Source: Lentinula raphanica
Lineage: Eukaryota > Basidiomycota > Agaricomycetes > Agaricales > Omphalotaceae
Length of the DNA stretch: 64,000 nucleotides
Assembly: GCA_027919835.1 (NCBI GenBank)
Contig: JANVFP010000037.1
Span: 62,001 to 126,000 of the forward strand
Reading direction: 5' to 3'
Shown one piece after another: positions 46,140-57,727 of the stretch. The position numbers and the translations under genes were made by a program. The notes beneath the pieces are model-generated. The model ran no database searches and was not told where the DNA came from. It saw nothing but the letters and a program-made list of their open reading frames with translations. The number at the start of each line of letters is the position of its first letter. The stretch's first letter is position 1.

Positions 46140-48461
46140 TCATGTTTTTCGAATAACATTATCGTTCAACACATCCTGTACGATAGTTTCCTGCTGCGCT
46201 AACCATAGTCCAAAAGCCGGTGTCTTCAACCACCTAGTAGTGTATAATACAAATCCATGAACCTCATTTCAATTGCGGACAAAGCCCAACTCACCTCTCA
46301 TAAAACTCTGTACGTTTACTAGACGAACGAAACGGCAACGTCGCTCCGTGAGTCTTCAGAGAGACAAAGAAGTTTGCGGTGTTGAATGGTTTGAGGCGGA
46401 GCGAACGATCGGTGCCACCTTTTCCCATGTTCTTCTCTATCTGGGCTACTTCGGCTGGCGTGGGTATTAGTGTATGGAGGTATCGAGTGAGTGGTATAAG
46501 GAGCTCGTTTGTTCGCGAGCAAAAATGAAGACGGAGAGCGAGAGAGCCATCGATTTCTTCGAAGTTATACAATATAGCGTAAGGGAGGACAAGAACATGA
46601 GCAAGAGGAATATATCGTTGCTGAAAAGGAAGCTCACTCTGTTGTTCTGACCCCTTGCAAGCATCTTCAAGCTGTTTGAGCAGTGTGCGATCCTTGGATA
46701 TATATCGTTTGTGTATCTTCGTCGTCCACCCCGGTGTCGGTCCAGGTGTGACGGCGTTTGAGAATGTCTTTGATGCAGTGTTTGGACTGGAATACGTGTC
46801 AGAGCTGACCTAGAGCACGTCAAAAGTCCAAAAACGAGCGTACGGAGTATTACGTCCTAAACTGAGAATATGGGGCCAATGCGAACACGAACGGTCGAAG
46901 TAGGGGTTTGTGACGCCTAGTATCAGACCGGGTTTTGGAGGGAGTTTATTGACAAGTACAGCATGATCCTTGTCGTGTATAGTAAAATACGGTCGGATTT
47001 CTCCCGCGAGTGGTAACTGCTCAGTGGACGTGTAAACGAATGATCCGGCTGGGAGTGTTAGGACAAACCGGACGCAGAAGATCTCTAAACCACCAAGCCG
47101 CCTGACTAGTCTGAGCTGGGGAAGAACCAAACAGCAGAATTGGTTCACACAGCACCAGGCATTCCCATATGGACCACAGATGAGACAGACTGGCTTCGAA
47201 TAAAAGAAGCGGAGGTGGATGAAAAGGCGGAGCCGAAGCAAGTATCTACGGAACTGTGAGCGAAAGGCCCAAAAAGGCGAGGTGAGAAGACTGACATGTA
47301 GCGCAGTTCTGGAATGATTCTCTCGTAGCATAGTGTTGCTGATTTGTTGAGCGTCGTTTCCTGTATGCGGGATCTCGACATGGATCACAGTTCCTAGAAA
47401 CCCAATTTCGAGCAATGCCCCGGGAGTTGGATCAGGCCTTTCTTCAAGGGATGAGTGGACGGAGAGAACAAAGAAGGAAGAAGACGCCACACCATGTTGC
47501 AATATTGTGACATGCAGCTTCGAGCATTGGCGTACCGTGTTCATTCAATAGGGGCCCAAAGATGGATAATATAGCAGAGAAGAAGGCCGGGAAAGGATGA
47601 GACGTTAAGAAGACAACCGAACGCTGGACATTCATGCTGAGCAACAACACCTCGAAGCAACGTGAAGCAATGTATCTTACCTGCTCGTAACCTCGCTTCA
47701 ACGTAGTGTCTCTCTTCTGCGTGAAATAGGAGAAGCCATATATGAATTCACCTATGTCGGCGGGACGCTTGTCACTAGAAGTTGAAATCTTCTCCCCACG
47801 GATTTGGAATGAGTGTATTTGGAAGCCCTGATCGAATTGAAGTGAATCTGGAAAGGATGAAAACGCGCTGCTCTGCACATTCAGGAGCATGAGAGAAAAA
47901 CTTAATAAATGACTGACATGTTCTCTGATTCTTTGGGAAACAGTATAAGTGGAGGAAATATTGCACCGATGACTGGTCCTTGGTCAATGTCGAAATTGAC
48001 TGTAATAGTGGATCAGCCATTAGAACGTCTGGGTAGATAGTATGCATATACGCACCGATCGCTATACCAAGTATCCACCTCCGTATCTTCTCCAAAAGCG
48101 TGGAATCGACTTCCAACGCATCCAACTCGGCTGTCAATCGGGCCGATCTAATTGGAGACTGTGGTACTTTGGGCAACGTTGCTGAACGCGTGAGCTGAGG
48201 TCGACCAAGTTTGACAGCTTTGGTGAGGTCTGGCGAAGAAGGTGAAGGGACTTGTAGCTGGTCTAGACTGGATTTCCTTGAGAGATGTTTCTTCAGTGTA
48301 GGCAGCGCGAAACCTTTCTTAGGAGTATGGGGAGATGAGGATGAAGCATAGGACGACGAAGAATATAATGAAGAAAACACGGAGGAAGCAGTTCCAATAT
48401 CGCCCACGTCGACTTCCTCTTCATCGTACCGGTCGTTCAATTGTAACGTTGGCTTGGGCAT
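46140..48461 (-). CDS. DENN-domain protein, DENND6/FAM116-like
   Basis: DENND6-type proteins act as exchange factors for Rab GTPases in membrane traffic. The start at 48461 gives MPKPTLQLNDRYDEEEVD and a Ser-rich N-terminal region (HTPKKGFALPTLKKHLSRK). DENN landmarks follow in order: EKIRRWILGIAIG, FSSFPDSLQFDQGFQIHSFQ with IRGE, EFIYGFSYFTQKRDTTLKRG and SVVFLTSHPFPAFFSAILS. Then come MLEAACHNIATWPDPTPGA, LGTVIHVEIPHTG and LPPKPGLILGVTNPYFDR with CSHWPHILSLGR. The C-terminal part has TKHKRYTSKDRTLLKQLED, RYIPLAHVLVLPYAIL, LTRYLHTLIPTPAEVAQIE, RSSSKRTEFYERWLKTPAFG and an end at VIRKT. Several introns interrupt it; no stop breaks the joined frame. Rab specificity is not visible from sequence. 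Confidence 0.85.
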
Positions 48462-48871
48462 GATGAGAGTCGAGAGTGAGTTTGTCTGATGGGTACAAGC
48501 GTGTGTTGTGATGGCCTCGGTGATATCCGAATCATTTTGATGCCATCAAATTCGCCTTCCGGACCAATTTGCTTGTCTTCAACGGCGAACGCGTTCGTGA
48601 ATGATGTTTTTCCATTCATACCCTCGTTTAGGTCGTTATTGACAATACTGATTCTCATTTTGCTCGCATTATCTACTACGACCACTCGGTGAGTACTATT
48701 CTTCACTCTTCATGCACGTTTAACATATATATGCTCATACACCAACTCCCGATTCTCGTTGAATCTAGTGTATGCCATTGTACCGTTTTTATACCAGCTT
48801 TGGCACTGATTTTTGCAGTACTATAGCTTCTGGACCTCGCCAAACCAACCGAAAAACTGACCTTTGTGAAG

Positions 48872-50301
48872 ATGGTCAAACGTTTGCGCTCTATGTCGTT
48901 CGAGGAACTTGGGTCCGCTCGCGGTATGCAAGCAGGTTTTTTGACAAACCCGCGTAGTCTTCAAGCTCAGTCAACGAACAAGAAGATCAAAATTGAAGAG
49001 TATTATTTGAGCCGGCTTTTAGAACTTGAAGAGGACTCGTTGTTCACTTTTCCTTATAATATCGACTCTCCTGGCACAGGTCGAATGCGCACCGTGCAGC
49101 TCGGACGTGTCTTGTCCCATTCCAATGGCGTCCTCGGGCGAGGTACCACAATCGTTCGGGTGGAATGCGCCTGTGCTCGTAATCTTTGTTGTCGCGAAGG
49201 ATGCAATTGGGCGAAGAAGAAACTTGTCATGAAGCTCAGTTTCACGGGCACAAGTCGCGTCTCCGAGCATGTATTCATGGAGAAGTGCAAGGAACTTGCG
49301 ACAGGGGATCACGCATGGGTTCTCAATCATCTACCCGAAATCTACTGCACATTCGACATACCGTTCACCGACGAGTCACCGCAACAAAGAATGTGCGCGA
49401 AGTTTCGGAATATATACCAGAGGCGTGTCATTCGGGGCATGATACAGGAAGAGTTGAAGCCTCTTTCAAGCCTCGAGACTGCTAGAGAGTGTGCTCAGGT
49501 CTTCTATGACGTTGTTCAGTGTGAGTTCCTGTCAAGCTCGAGCGATAGTCAATATTGACCTTGGATACAACCCGTCTAGGTCACCACTGGGTCTGGAAAT
49601 ATCCCAAGATCCTTCATCGTGATATCAGCCAGGGGAACATCATGGTGCGCGTGAAAGATGGTGTGAAATACGGTGTTCTCAATGGCTGGGATCTCGCATC
49701 ATGGGAGGGCAAACCTGAGCAAGGTCCTACTTCTCAATTTCGGACAGGAACCAAGCCGTATATGGCTCACGAGCAACAACGGCCGAAATGGACAGGTCCT
49801 CATCGATATCGGCATGATCTGGAGTCTGTCTTCTACGTGATGACATTGTTCACGTTCCTATACTCTACACCGAGCGAGAAAGTCTTGAATGCTTTTGATG
49901 AAGATTATCATTTCGAAAGATGGCATCAGAAAGACGATGAACACTTGGGGTCGAAGAAGCACAACCTCATTGGCGAACCTGAATGGGATCCTCCAGTAAC
50001 AACCTTCTTCACTGGTTTCCACTCATGGCTGCACGCACTTCAACGCATCTTCTACTTTGGTTTCTATCAACAGTCTGTGCAGGCGGTGCTCCGACAGCAA
50101 CAGCCCAACATCTATCAACCTACTATTCAGAATTTACCGGCAAAGCAGGAGTTCGATGACGGTACCCTGGGTGATTATGTTTCTTATGACTCAGTGGTGT
50201 TCATTATACATCAGTTCGAGGGGACACAGCTTGTAACACATGATCCTGAATCGCGCAAATTCTTGAAGGCCCAAGTCAAGTCATATGTTTCAGAGGAGTA
50301 G
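48872..50301 (+). CDS. FunK1-type kinase R1, lacking the long N-terminal region
   Basis: Exon 1 (48872-49520) and exon 2 (49580-50301) join in phase 1 to give 456 aa. The chosen ATG starts MVKRLRSMSFEELGSARG. Kinase landmarks are the glycine loop SNGVLGRGTTIVRVE, lysine in KKLVMKLSFTGTSRVSEHVF, KILHRDISQGNIMVRVK (HRD intact), GWDLASWEGK where the first Asp of DWD is Gly, RTGTKPYMAHEQQ and YRHDLESVFYVMTL. It ends YVSEE. Upstream, relics of the preceding exons survive (SHFARIIYYDHS at about 48645-48680), but an in-frame TAG precedes them. The 5' part of the long gene was thus not copied. The DWD to GWD change keeps the second Asp, the residue equivalent to the DFG aspartate, so activity remains possible. 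Confidence 0.75.
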
Positions 50302-50545
50302 GCGATTTTGGACCTGTTCTTCCGAATATATATATCTTTGCCGTATTCCATTATCTATGCGTACTTTTTGCTCAGTTGCATAATCTACTTACTGTCCTGT
50401 TGCTGCAATCAATATCTATACCTAGTTAATACCCTTGAGGCCTCTTGGCTTGTGAACTCGCCAATGGACTCTTCGAGCACCTCTAAATCATCCAAATTAT
50501 CCTTAGCTTTGTCCGTGTACACCACTGAGCCAATCCAAACGACTG

Positions 50546-52485
50546 CTATTTGACAATCACAGTACTACGTCTCAAAATTCGATTTTCGTCGTATGCGTCT
50601 CTGCCTCTGAAATCTGTGACCGCCACTGAGTGAGAGACTCGAGTGATCTCACACCCATAGTAGCCAACAGACGAATAGCGCCGTCTACAAGACGCTCTGC
50701 CTCTGCAATACGAATATACGGAGCTCTGGGTCGTCTGTAGAACGACGACAATCACATTAGTTCGGCAGTAACAGCGGCATTGAATGTGCTCACGTTTCTA
50801 GAGAATCAGCACCGAGACCACCACCACGAACGTTTTTGATATCTATCCGTTCTGCAATACTAGCACGAACAGGTTGGGCCAACGACATGAACTGAGTCGC
50901 GGCTTGTATACTCTCACTGAACCTGTTCAGGGTGTTGGACAACGCTGCAAGTTATGAAAACAGTGTTCGAAGGGGATTTGAGTGCAAAGCTGTTTAGTCG
51001 ATTAACGAAGGGTCAATTGAGAACGGGAGCAGCCACACATACTTGAACACAATATCGTCGAACTCGTAGAGAATCTTCATCGCCGTCGCAAGACCAGCCG
51101 TCTGTACCTTTCCCCAGAGTGGACACTAGTCACGTTCGATACAATCCATTATCCGAGAAACATTCCGAAAGGTTGAAATCTTCCCGAAGAGACTATCAGC
51201 GAATATCAGTCAGCTGTGAAATTCAACACATGCAGCGTGGAACATTTACAATGGCATCGAGTCCGTCAAACATCCAACTTTCGTCAAATCTCACAGCCTG
51301 CCAAGCTATATCTACCACTTTCTCGAGGTTCTGTCTGGCCCACCGATTTCTTCCTGGGTGACGCCCTGGAAATAGACATACTGCATGAGGTAGGGAGTCA
51401 TTCGAGAGACAGCGCGGAGAAGAAGGACAGCGTTGAAGTATATATATTCTAGTCGTTCGGGATGTGAGTTGAACAATCTCATGTGAATGAGAGGGGCATA
51501 CCCATTCTCCTGTGGTTGAAATGAGGTGGGCGAGACTTGAATGTGTAGATATAGAGGCGTGAAGGCCTAAACGAGCGGTCAGAAATTTGTGTTTCGCGCA
51601 AACAGAGGATGATACTACGCACCTGATATAACTTTGTGATAACCTTTTCTGAGTGAAGCAGTTGTCTTCGTATATGGCCCTCCATATCTGATGAGGACTC
51701 GATCCAGTGTAGCCAGTCTAGCGTTCTGGTATGGTCGTCAAGTCATAATATTTTCCCACTTCCAGAAAATTTCAATCGACTGCTGAGGGATATAATCGAA
51801 TGGACTTGCATTGAGGGTCTTCTAGGAAGCAGAAATCCGAGTCCCGGTGTTAACATCCATCGACTTGATGATACTGGCCAAATCAGATCAGACTCTGTAC
51901 ATGTCCAACTGGAATGAAAGGTGCGGCTCACAGTTTCATCGACGAGATCGACTTTAGAAAATCTTCGTTCTCCATCCTTCAGGAATCTCACGCTGGGACA
52001 GTCGGTCAACGAATACAGTCAATACTCAGATTCAATTCAATACCATACCTCATTGACATTGACAATCGAGCATGTTGACTCCGTACATGTTGCGTCGTCT
52101 TCCCAGAACGGACAACCACGATAGAGATCTACTCCCGTCGAGGAACGGTTGACAAGACGTACTTGAAGATATCTGGAGAACGCAGTTGAGGTAAATACTG
52201 AAGACTGTCTTGAAGTTGGCTGTTCAAACTGTCCACGGTCTCATAGTTGCATCTATCAGTCGAGTGAATGATTGTTAAAATATCTGCCCTTACTTCACAC
52301 AAGAAACATCCACTCACTTTCGCTCCGCAGTCAAAACTGCAGGAATACCTTCTATCGCGGCCTGAGCTGGATGTGCTGGAGTCAAAAAACCACCGTATAA
52401 AATCGAGGCGCGCCGAAGCTGAGACGAGCTCCACCAAGCACAATAGGACGGCGGCATAGGAGTATACGTGTCTGGGACGTGGCAC
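50546..52485 (-). pseudogene. ERO1 pseudogene copy 3 (multiple lesions)
   Basis: Exon 1 reads [20 protein letters not shown], but its first codon is GTG, not ATG. The exon with NYETVDSLNSQLQDSLQYL has a short deletion that removes the acceptor context seen in copy 4. The segment after DLTTIPER has a TAG, as in copy 2. A block encoding the region around [10 protein letters not shown] is deleted. In the redox exon [12 protein letters not shown] has become CIER-D-stop-CPLWGK (TAG at 51126-51128), destroying the CxxC. The C-terminal exon (50546-50755) is frame-shifted. It is the mirror partner of copy 2 in the inverted duplication. Confidence 0.85.
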
Positions 52486-52509
52486 AATGATGAAACTCGG
52501 TGTCAGAAA

Positions 52510-53498
52510 ATGGCTGAAGCGATATGTTTCCTGGGCCCAGAGTGTCGTTCGACGTTCTCGGCGTTCAGTGCAGGTTTGGTGGAAAGGTTGAGCGTGGGAA
52601 ACAAATTGAGTCCCGACGCTTCATACCCTTTCATACCGACAATGTTTCCTCACCAGCCTCTTTCAAGTCTCGAGGCTGCCAAAGACTATGCTCAGGTGTT
52701 CTATGACATTCTTCAATGTGAGTTCCTGTTGATCTTGAGCAATGATCAATACTGAATGCCACAACTTTTGTAGGTCACCACAACTATCCCAAAATCCTTC
52801 ATTGTGATATCAGCCAGGGGAACGTCATGGTGCGCGAGATAAATGGTGTGGACCATGGTGTTCTCGATGACTGGGATCTCGCAACATTGGTAGACAAACT
52901 ATCCCCAGGTCCCGCTTCTCAATTTCGGACAGGAACCAAGCCTTATATGGCTCACGAGCAACAAGACGTGGACTGGAAAGGCCCTCCTCGATATCGGCAT
53001 GATTTGGAGTCTGTCTTCTACGTGATGACATTGTTCACATTCCTATACTCTAAACCGAGCGAGAAAGTCTTGGATGCCTTGGATGAAGATTATCAGTTCG
53101 AAAAATGGCATCAGGAGGACGATAAATTCTTGGCAAAGACCAAGTTCAAACTGATTGGTACATCTATCTGGGACCCCCCATCGACAGACTTCTCCATCGG
53201 TTTCAAGCAGTAGCTGACTCGGTTTCACATATGCTTTTATCGAGGGTTTCAAAACCAAAATAATTTCCGTCTTGACCAAATTCGAGATCCGATGTTAGAG
53301 ATTTGGTCGAAGCCCCAGCCCCAGCCACAGATTCAGCAGATGCAGTCTTTCAACGAAGAAACTTTAGGCGGTTTTATCACCGTCGAATACATAGTTCTCA
53401 TCATGCATGAGTTTGGAGGGGAAGAACTGGATACACGTGGTGCTGAATGGCAAGGGCTCCTAAGAGGACTACTAGGGTTTAGTCCTGCAGCAGCTTGA
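52510..53498 (+). pseudogene. 5'-truncated FunK1-like kinase R2, one nonsense codon
   Basis: Exon 1 (52510-52717) starts MAEAICFLGPECRSTF, nearly identical to copy F. Exon 2 starts at 52774 with KILHCDISQGNVMVREING (HRD to HCD at 52803-52805), then DDWDLATLVDKL, RTGTKPYMAHEQQ, DWKGPPRYRHDLESVFYVM. A TAG at 53211-53213 replaces the Trp codon found in copies E and F (FEQWL, FQWWL). After it the same frame continues open to 53498 (QSFNEETLGGFITVEYIVL). A single lesion thus separates it from an open frame. It is head-to-head with ERO1 copy 3. Confidence 0.75.
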
Positions 53499-53656
53499 AA
53501 GAGTGGGCAAATCTGATTTTTTTGTATTCCCTTATCTTTTAAGTACATGCAACGTCCATGAAGTTACTTACCGCTTTCATACCAGCGTTGGCACTCATTA
53601 TCGCAATATAGGATCTAGACCTCCTCAAATTAACTGACAATCTGACCTTTGCGAAG

Positions 53657-55048
53657 ATGGTCAAACGCGTCCGTTCTATGTCGTTCGAGGAACTCGGGTT
53701 CAATCGCGGTATGCACGCAGGTTTATTGACAAACCCAAGTAGTCTTGTTCAGCCAACGGTCAAGAAAATCAAGACTCAGGAGCCTCTTTCGAGCCGGCTT
53801 TTTGAACTTGAAGAGGTCTCCTTCTTTACTTTTCCTTATGATTATGACTCTAGATCTCCTGGCACATGCCAGACGCGTACTGTGAAGCTCATGTGCGTCT
53901 TGTTCCGTTCCAATGGCGTCCTCGGGCGGGGTACCACAGTCGTTCGGGTGGAATGCGCCTGTGCTCGTAATCTTTGTTGTCGCAAAGGATGCAACTGGGC
54001 AAAGAAGAAACTTGTCATGAAGCTGGGCACAAGTCGCGTCTCCGAACACGTATTTATGGAGAAGTGCAAGGAACTTGCGACAGGAGATCACGCATGGGCT
54101 CTCAATCATCTACCCGGAATCCACTACGCATTCGACATACCGTTCACCGACGAGTCACCGCAACAAAAACTGTGCTATGCACTTGGGAATACCGTGACAT
54201 AGTACCAGATGCGTATCGCTCGGGGCACGATCCAAGAAGAGTTGAAGCCTCTTTCAAGTCTCAAGACTGCTAGAGAGTGCGCTCAGGTCTGCTATGACGT
54301 GGTTCAGTGTGAGTTCCTGTCCAGCTCGAGCGGTAGCTAATATCGAACTTTGATACAACCCTTATAGGTCACCACTGGGTCTGGACATATCCCAAGATCC
54401 TTCATCGTGATATCAGCCAAGGGAACATCATGGCGCGCGTGAAAGATGGTGTGACATACCGTGGTGTTCTCAATGACTGGGATCTCGCATCATGGGTGGG
54501 CAGACTCGAGCAAGGTCCTACTTCGCAGTTCCGGACAGGAACCAAGCCGTATATGGCTCACGAACAACAACGGTCGAAATGGAAAGGTCCTCATCGATAT
54601 CGGCATGATCTGGAGTCTGTCTTCTACGTGATGACATTGTTCACGTTCCTATACTCTAAACCGAGCGAGAAAGTCTTGAATGCCTTTGATGAAGAGTACC
54701 ATTTTTGAAGAATGGTATCAGAAAGACGATGAATACTTGGGGGTGAGGAAGCACGCCCTCATTGGCGAACCTGAATGGGATCCTCCAGTAACAACCTTCT
54801 TTACTGGTTTCCACTCATGGCTGCACAAGATTCATATCTACTTCTTCGATGGATTTACCCTACAGAAAACGCAGCGGCGTATCGCGGACCAACGGACGGA
54901 TGAAGATGAATCAGATGAAGTTTGGATTTTGTTGGAGAGGAAAGGTTTCGATGAAGATACCCTCGGTGGCTATGTATCTTTTGAGAGCACCACTGGACAG
55001 CACTGGACACGCATGATCTTACATGCCAGCAGAGTTTGTCGAACTTGA
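53657..55048 (+). pseudogene. FunK1-type kinase R3, broken copy
   Basis: The start ATG 53657 gives MVKRVRSMSFEELGFNRG, followed by the glycine loop SNGVLGRGTTVVRVE and KKLVMKLGTSRVSEHVF. A 9-base insertion relative to R1 (around 54180-54200) introduces TAG after LGNTVT. The frame resumes to the catalytic loop KILHRDISQGNIMARVKDG, DWDLASWVGR, RTGTKPYMAHEQQ. An extra T in the run at 54704-54708 then shifts the frame after EEYHF. The rest follows in another frame (EEWYQKDDEYLG to DEDTLGGYVSFES), and its last part is deleted relative to copy D. It is the right neighbour of R2. Confidence 0.8.
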
Positions 55049-55536
55049 AGTCGAAATCAAAGTCGAAGTCGAGACGTGTATCCTGAAATAGTAGGGAGGT
55101 TTCTCTGTCTTGTCGGAATATATGTGCTATATATGTTGTCTATGTGCTGTATCTGTTGGATGACCTTTTCTGTTGCAGTTAATTTTCATACTTGGCTCGA
55201 AACAAATCCAATGCCAGACACAAAAACTGAAATATAGCAAGTCATTATGTACCCAAGAGTTCAAATCTTCAATGTAAACTTTGAATCAGAATATCTCAGC
55301 TCAGTGCGAAGTGCAAAATTTGAAGTACGAATCTCGTTGAAACACTTCGTTCTACAAACAAAGCCAACATTCGTGATACTGAACCCAGCTGCCAGGTCCT
55401 CGAGCACCTTGCACCTTTATGTCGTCCAAATCATCCTTAGCATTCTCGTGTACATCACCGTTGAGCTAATGAGAGCCCGAAACGACGATAGTGTCCCCCG
55501 ATTGGCACTAACAACACTACCAGGTCCTACTATTGC
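55049..55536. other. spacer between FunK1 R3 and ERO1 copy 4
   Basis: The two genes converge here. The part at about 55396-55485 resembles the sequence beyond the 3' end of ERO1 copies 1, 2 and 3 (words GTCCGTGTACACC / CTCGTGTACATCACC and AAATCATCC), so the ERO1 duplication unit extends past the stop codon. Confidence 0.5.
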
Positions 55537-57675
55537 TCATAGTTCCGTTTTTGTCGTATGGATCTCTGACTCTGAAGCCTTTTCCGACCACCACTGAGTG
55601 AGAGCTTCGAGTGATCTCACGCCCTTAGCCCACAGACGAGTAGCGCCGTCTACACATTCAAACGCTCGGCCTCTGCAATACGAATATACGGAGCTCTCGT
55701 TTGTCTGTGAAAAGACGACAGTCGAATCATTTTTGGTCAGCAGTGGCATTGAGTAGCATTGTGTTTGCTCACATCCGTTTCTGGAGAATCAGCGTCGAGA
55801 TTACCACTAACGTGATTGATATCTATGCGTTCTTCAGCATCAGCACGGGCAGGAGGCGGGGTCATCGACATGAACTGTGTCGCGGCCTGTATACTCTCAC
55901 TGAACCTGTTCAGTGTGTTAAACAGCGCTGCAAGTTCGAATCTTTGGACGACTGTTTCGGAAGAGGAATTAAGTGCAAAGCTGGTTGAATCCATAGTTCA
56001 GTAACGAAGGATTGATTTAAGATGAGAGCAATCACACTTACTTGAACACATTATCATTGAGCTCGAAAAGAATCTTCATCGCCGTCGCAAGACCAGCCGT
56101 CTGAACCTTGCCCCATAGTCGACACTGGTCACATTCGATACAATCCATTATTCGAGAGACATTCCGAAAATGCGCCTTGAAATCTTCGCGAAGCGACTAT
56201 GAGCGAAACATATATCAGTCACTGGCGAACGTAGTTTGATCCAGCATAGAACGCGTACGATGGCATCGAGTCCGCTGAACATTCGACTTTCATCAAATCT
56301 CCCAGCCTGTCGAGCTATATCTACCACTTTCTCGAGGTTCCGTTTCGCCTCGCCGATTTGTTCTTGGGAGACGCCCTGGAAGTAGTCGTATTGCGTTAGG
56401 TAAGGAGTCATTCGGGACACAGCGCGAAGAAGGAGGACAGCGTTGAAGTAGATATATTCTAGTCGTTCGGGATGTGAGGCTACTCTGGTGATGTAACACT
56501 GGAGATCGGGACCCTGTGGTTTTCGTCAATTGAACCATTTCATACGTTGACGAATGAGAAAGGCGTACCCATTCTCCTGTGGTTTGATTGAGGTGATCGA
56601 GGCATATATGTGTAGATATGGAAGCGTGAAGACCTGTTGAACGAGTAGTCAGAAAATTGTGGTTCCGTGAAGAGTGAGAGGATGTTTTCACGCACCTGAG
56701 ATAACCTTATTATAGACCTTTTCTTCCAAACATTTTTCCGCCTGTTCCAAAGCAGAATTCGGGCCTCGGGGAGTGAAACAGTTTTCTTCATATATAGCCC
56801 TCCATATTTGATGAGGACTCGAACCAGTGTAGCCAGTGTATCGTTCAGGTATGGTCGTCAAGTCATAATATTCTCCTACTGACAGAACATTTCAATCGAC
56901 TGACGAGGGATTTGATGGAATGAACTGACATTGAGGGTCTTCGAGGAAGCAAAAATCCGAGTCCCGGTAATAACATCCATCGACTTGATGGTACTGGCCA
57001 AATCACATCAGACTCTAAACATCTCCGGCTGGAATGAAAGGTGCGGCTCACAGTTTCATCGACAGGAGCGACTTTACTCAAAGTCTTCGTTCTCCATTCT
57101 TCAGGGATCTCACTCTGGGATAGTCATTTAACGAAGACCGTCAATACTGATATTTTGAGCTAGAAACATACCTCATCGACATTGGCAATCGAGCACGTCG
57201 ACTCTGTACAAGTTGCGTCGTCTTCCCAGAAGGGACAACCACGATATAGATCTATCTAAGAACGACACGCTTAACTCCCGTCGAGGAACGGTCAACAAGA
57301 CGTACTTGCAGATATTTGAAGAATGGGAGTTGTAGTAGATATCGAAGGCTGTCGTATAGTTGGCCGTTGTAGCTATCCACGGTCTCATAATCGCATGAAG
57401 TTGCATCTATCGGTCCAGTAGGCTGTGAATGATTGTTAACGTATCTGTCATGACTCCTCAGGAAAGAAACCTCAACTCACTTTCTCTCCACAGTCCGAAG
57501 CTACAGAGATCTCTTCCATCACGGCCTGAGCTGGATGTGCTGGAGTCAAACCGCCACCATATAAACTTGATCCAAGTTCACTAGAGGAAAAGGAAAGACG
57601 CTCCGAAGCTGAGATGAGTTCCGCCAGACATAAGAGGACAGCGGCATAGGAGTATACGTGTCTGGGACGTGGCAT
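55537..57675 (-). CDS. ERO1: ER oxidoreductin 1 (ERO1), the only intact copy
   Basis: ERO1 passes electrons from protein disulfide isomerase to oxygen through FAD in the ER lumen. Exon 1 (57481-57675) starts with ATG and the signal sequence [20 protein letters not shown]. Exon 2 (57306-57422) holds [20 protein letters not shown]. Then [20 protein letters not shown] carries the shuttle pair C-x4-C. Next are [83 protein letters not shown] and [18 protein letters not shown]. The active CxxC lies in [19 protein letters not shown]. Then come [19 protein letters not shown] and an end at [10 protein letters not shown]. About ten introns have consistent phases. A TGA after NPSSVD falls inside a likely intron (GTCAGT to GTCAG), so I do not count it as a lesion. 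Confidence 0.82.
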
Positions 57676-57727
57676 GATGATGGAAGTTGGTGTCAGAGAA
57701 TTGCTGTGAGCATAGTAGTAAGCAAAG

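Larger units (their letters stand above)
48640..53560. repeat. right arm of large inverted duplication
   Basis: Mirror image of the segment at about 33370-38545. Order from the inside is FunK1 R1 (plus), ERO1 copy 3 (minus), truncated FunK1 R2 (plus). Relics of the upstream FunK1 exons (SHFARIIYYDHS with its GTGAGT donor) mark the inner edge near 48640, only about 180 bp from the start of the DENND6-like gene. Confidence 0.75.

Noticed and set aside
52468..52509. Longer start for FunK1 R2 (and the same for copy F)
   Set aside because: The extension begins with GTG and overlaps the antisense of the ERO1 start region. The ATG at 52510 (and 34334) is a better start.
56880..56935. TGA in ERO1 copy 4 as an inactivating mutation
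   Set aside because: It sits in a segment that can be removed as a GT-AG intron, and doing so restores the expected ERO1 sequence in frame.
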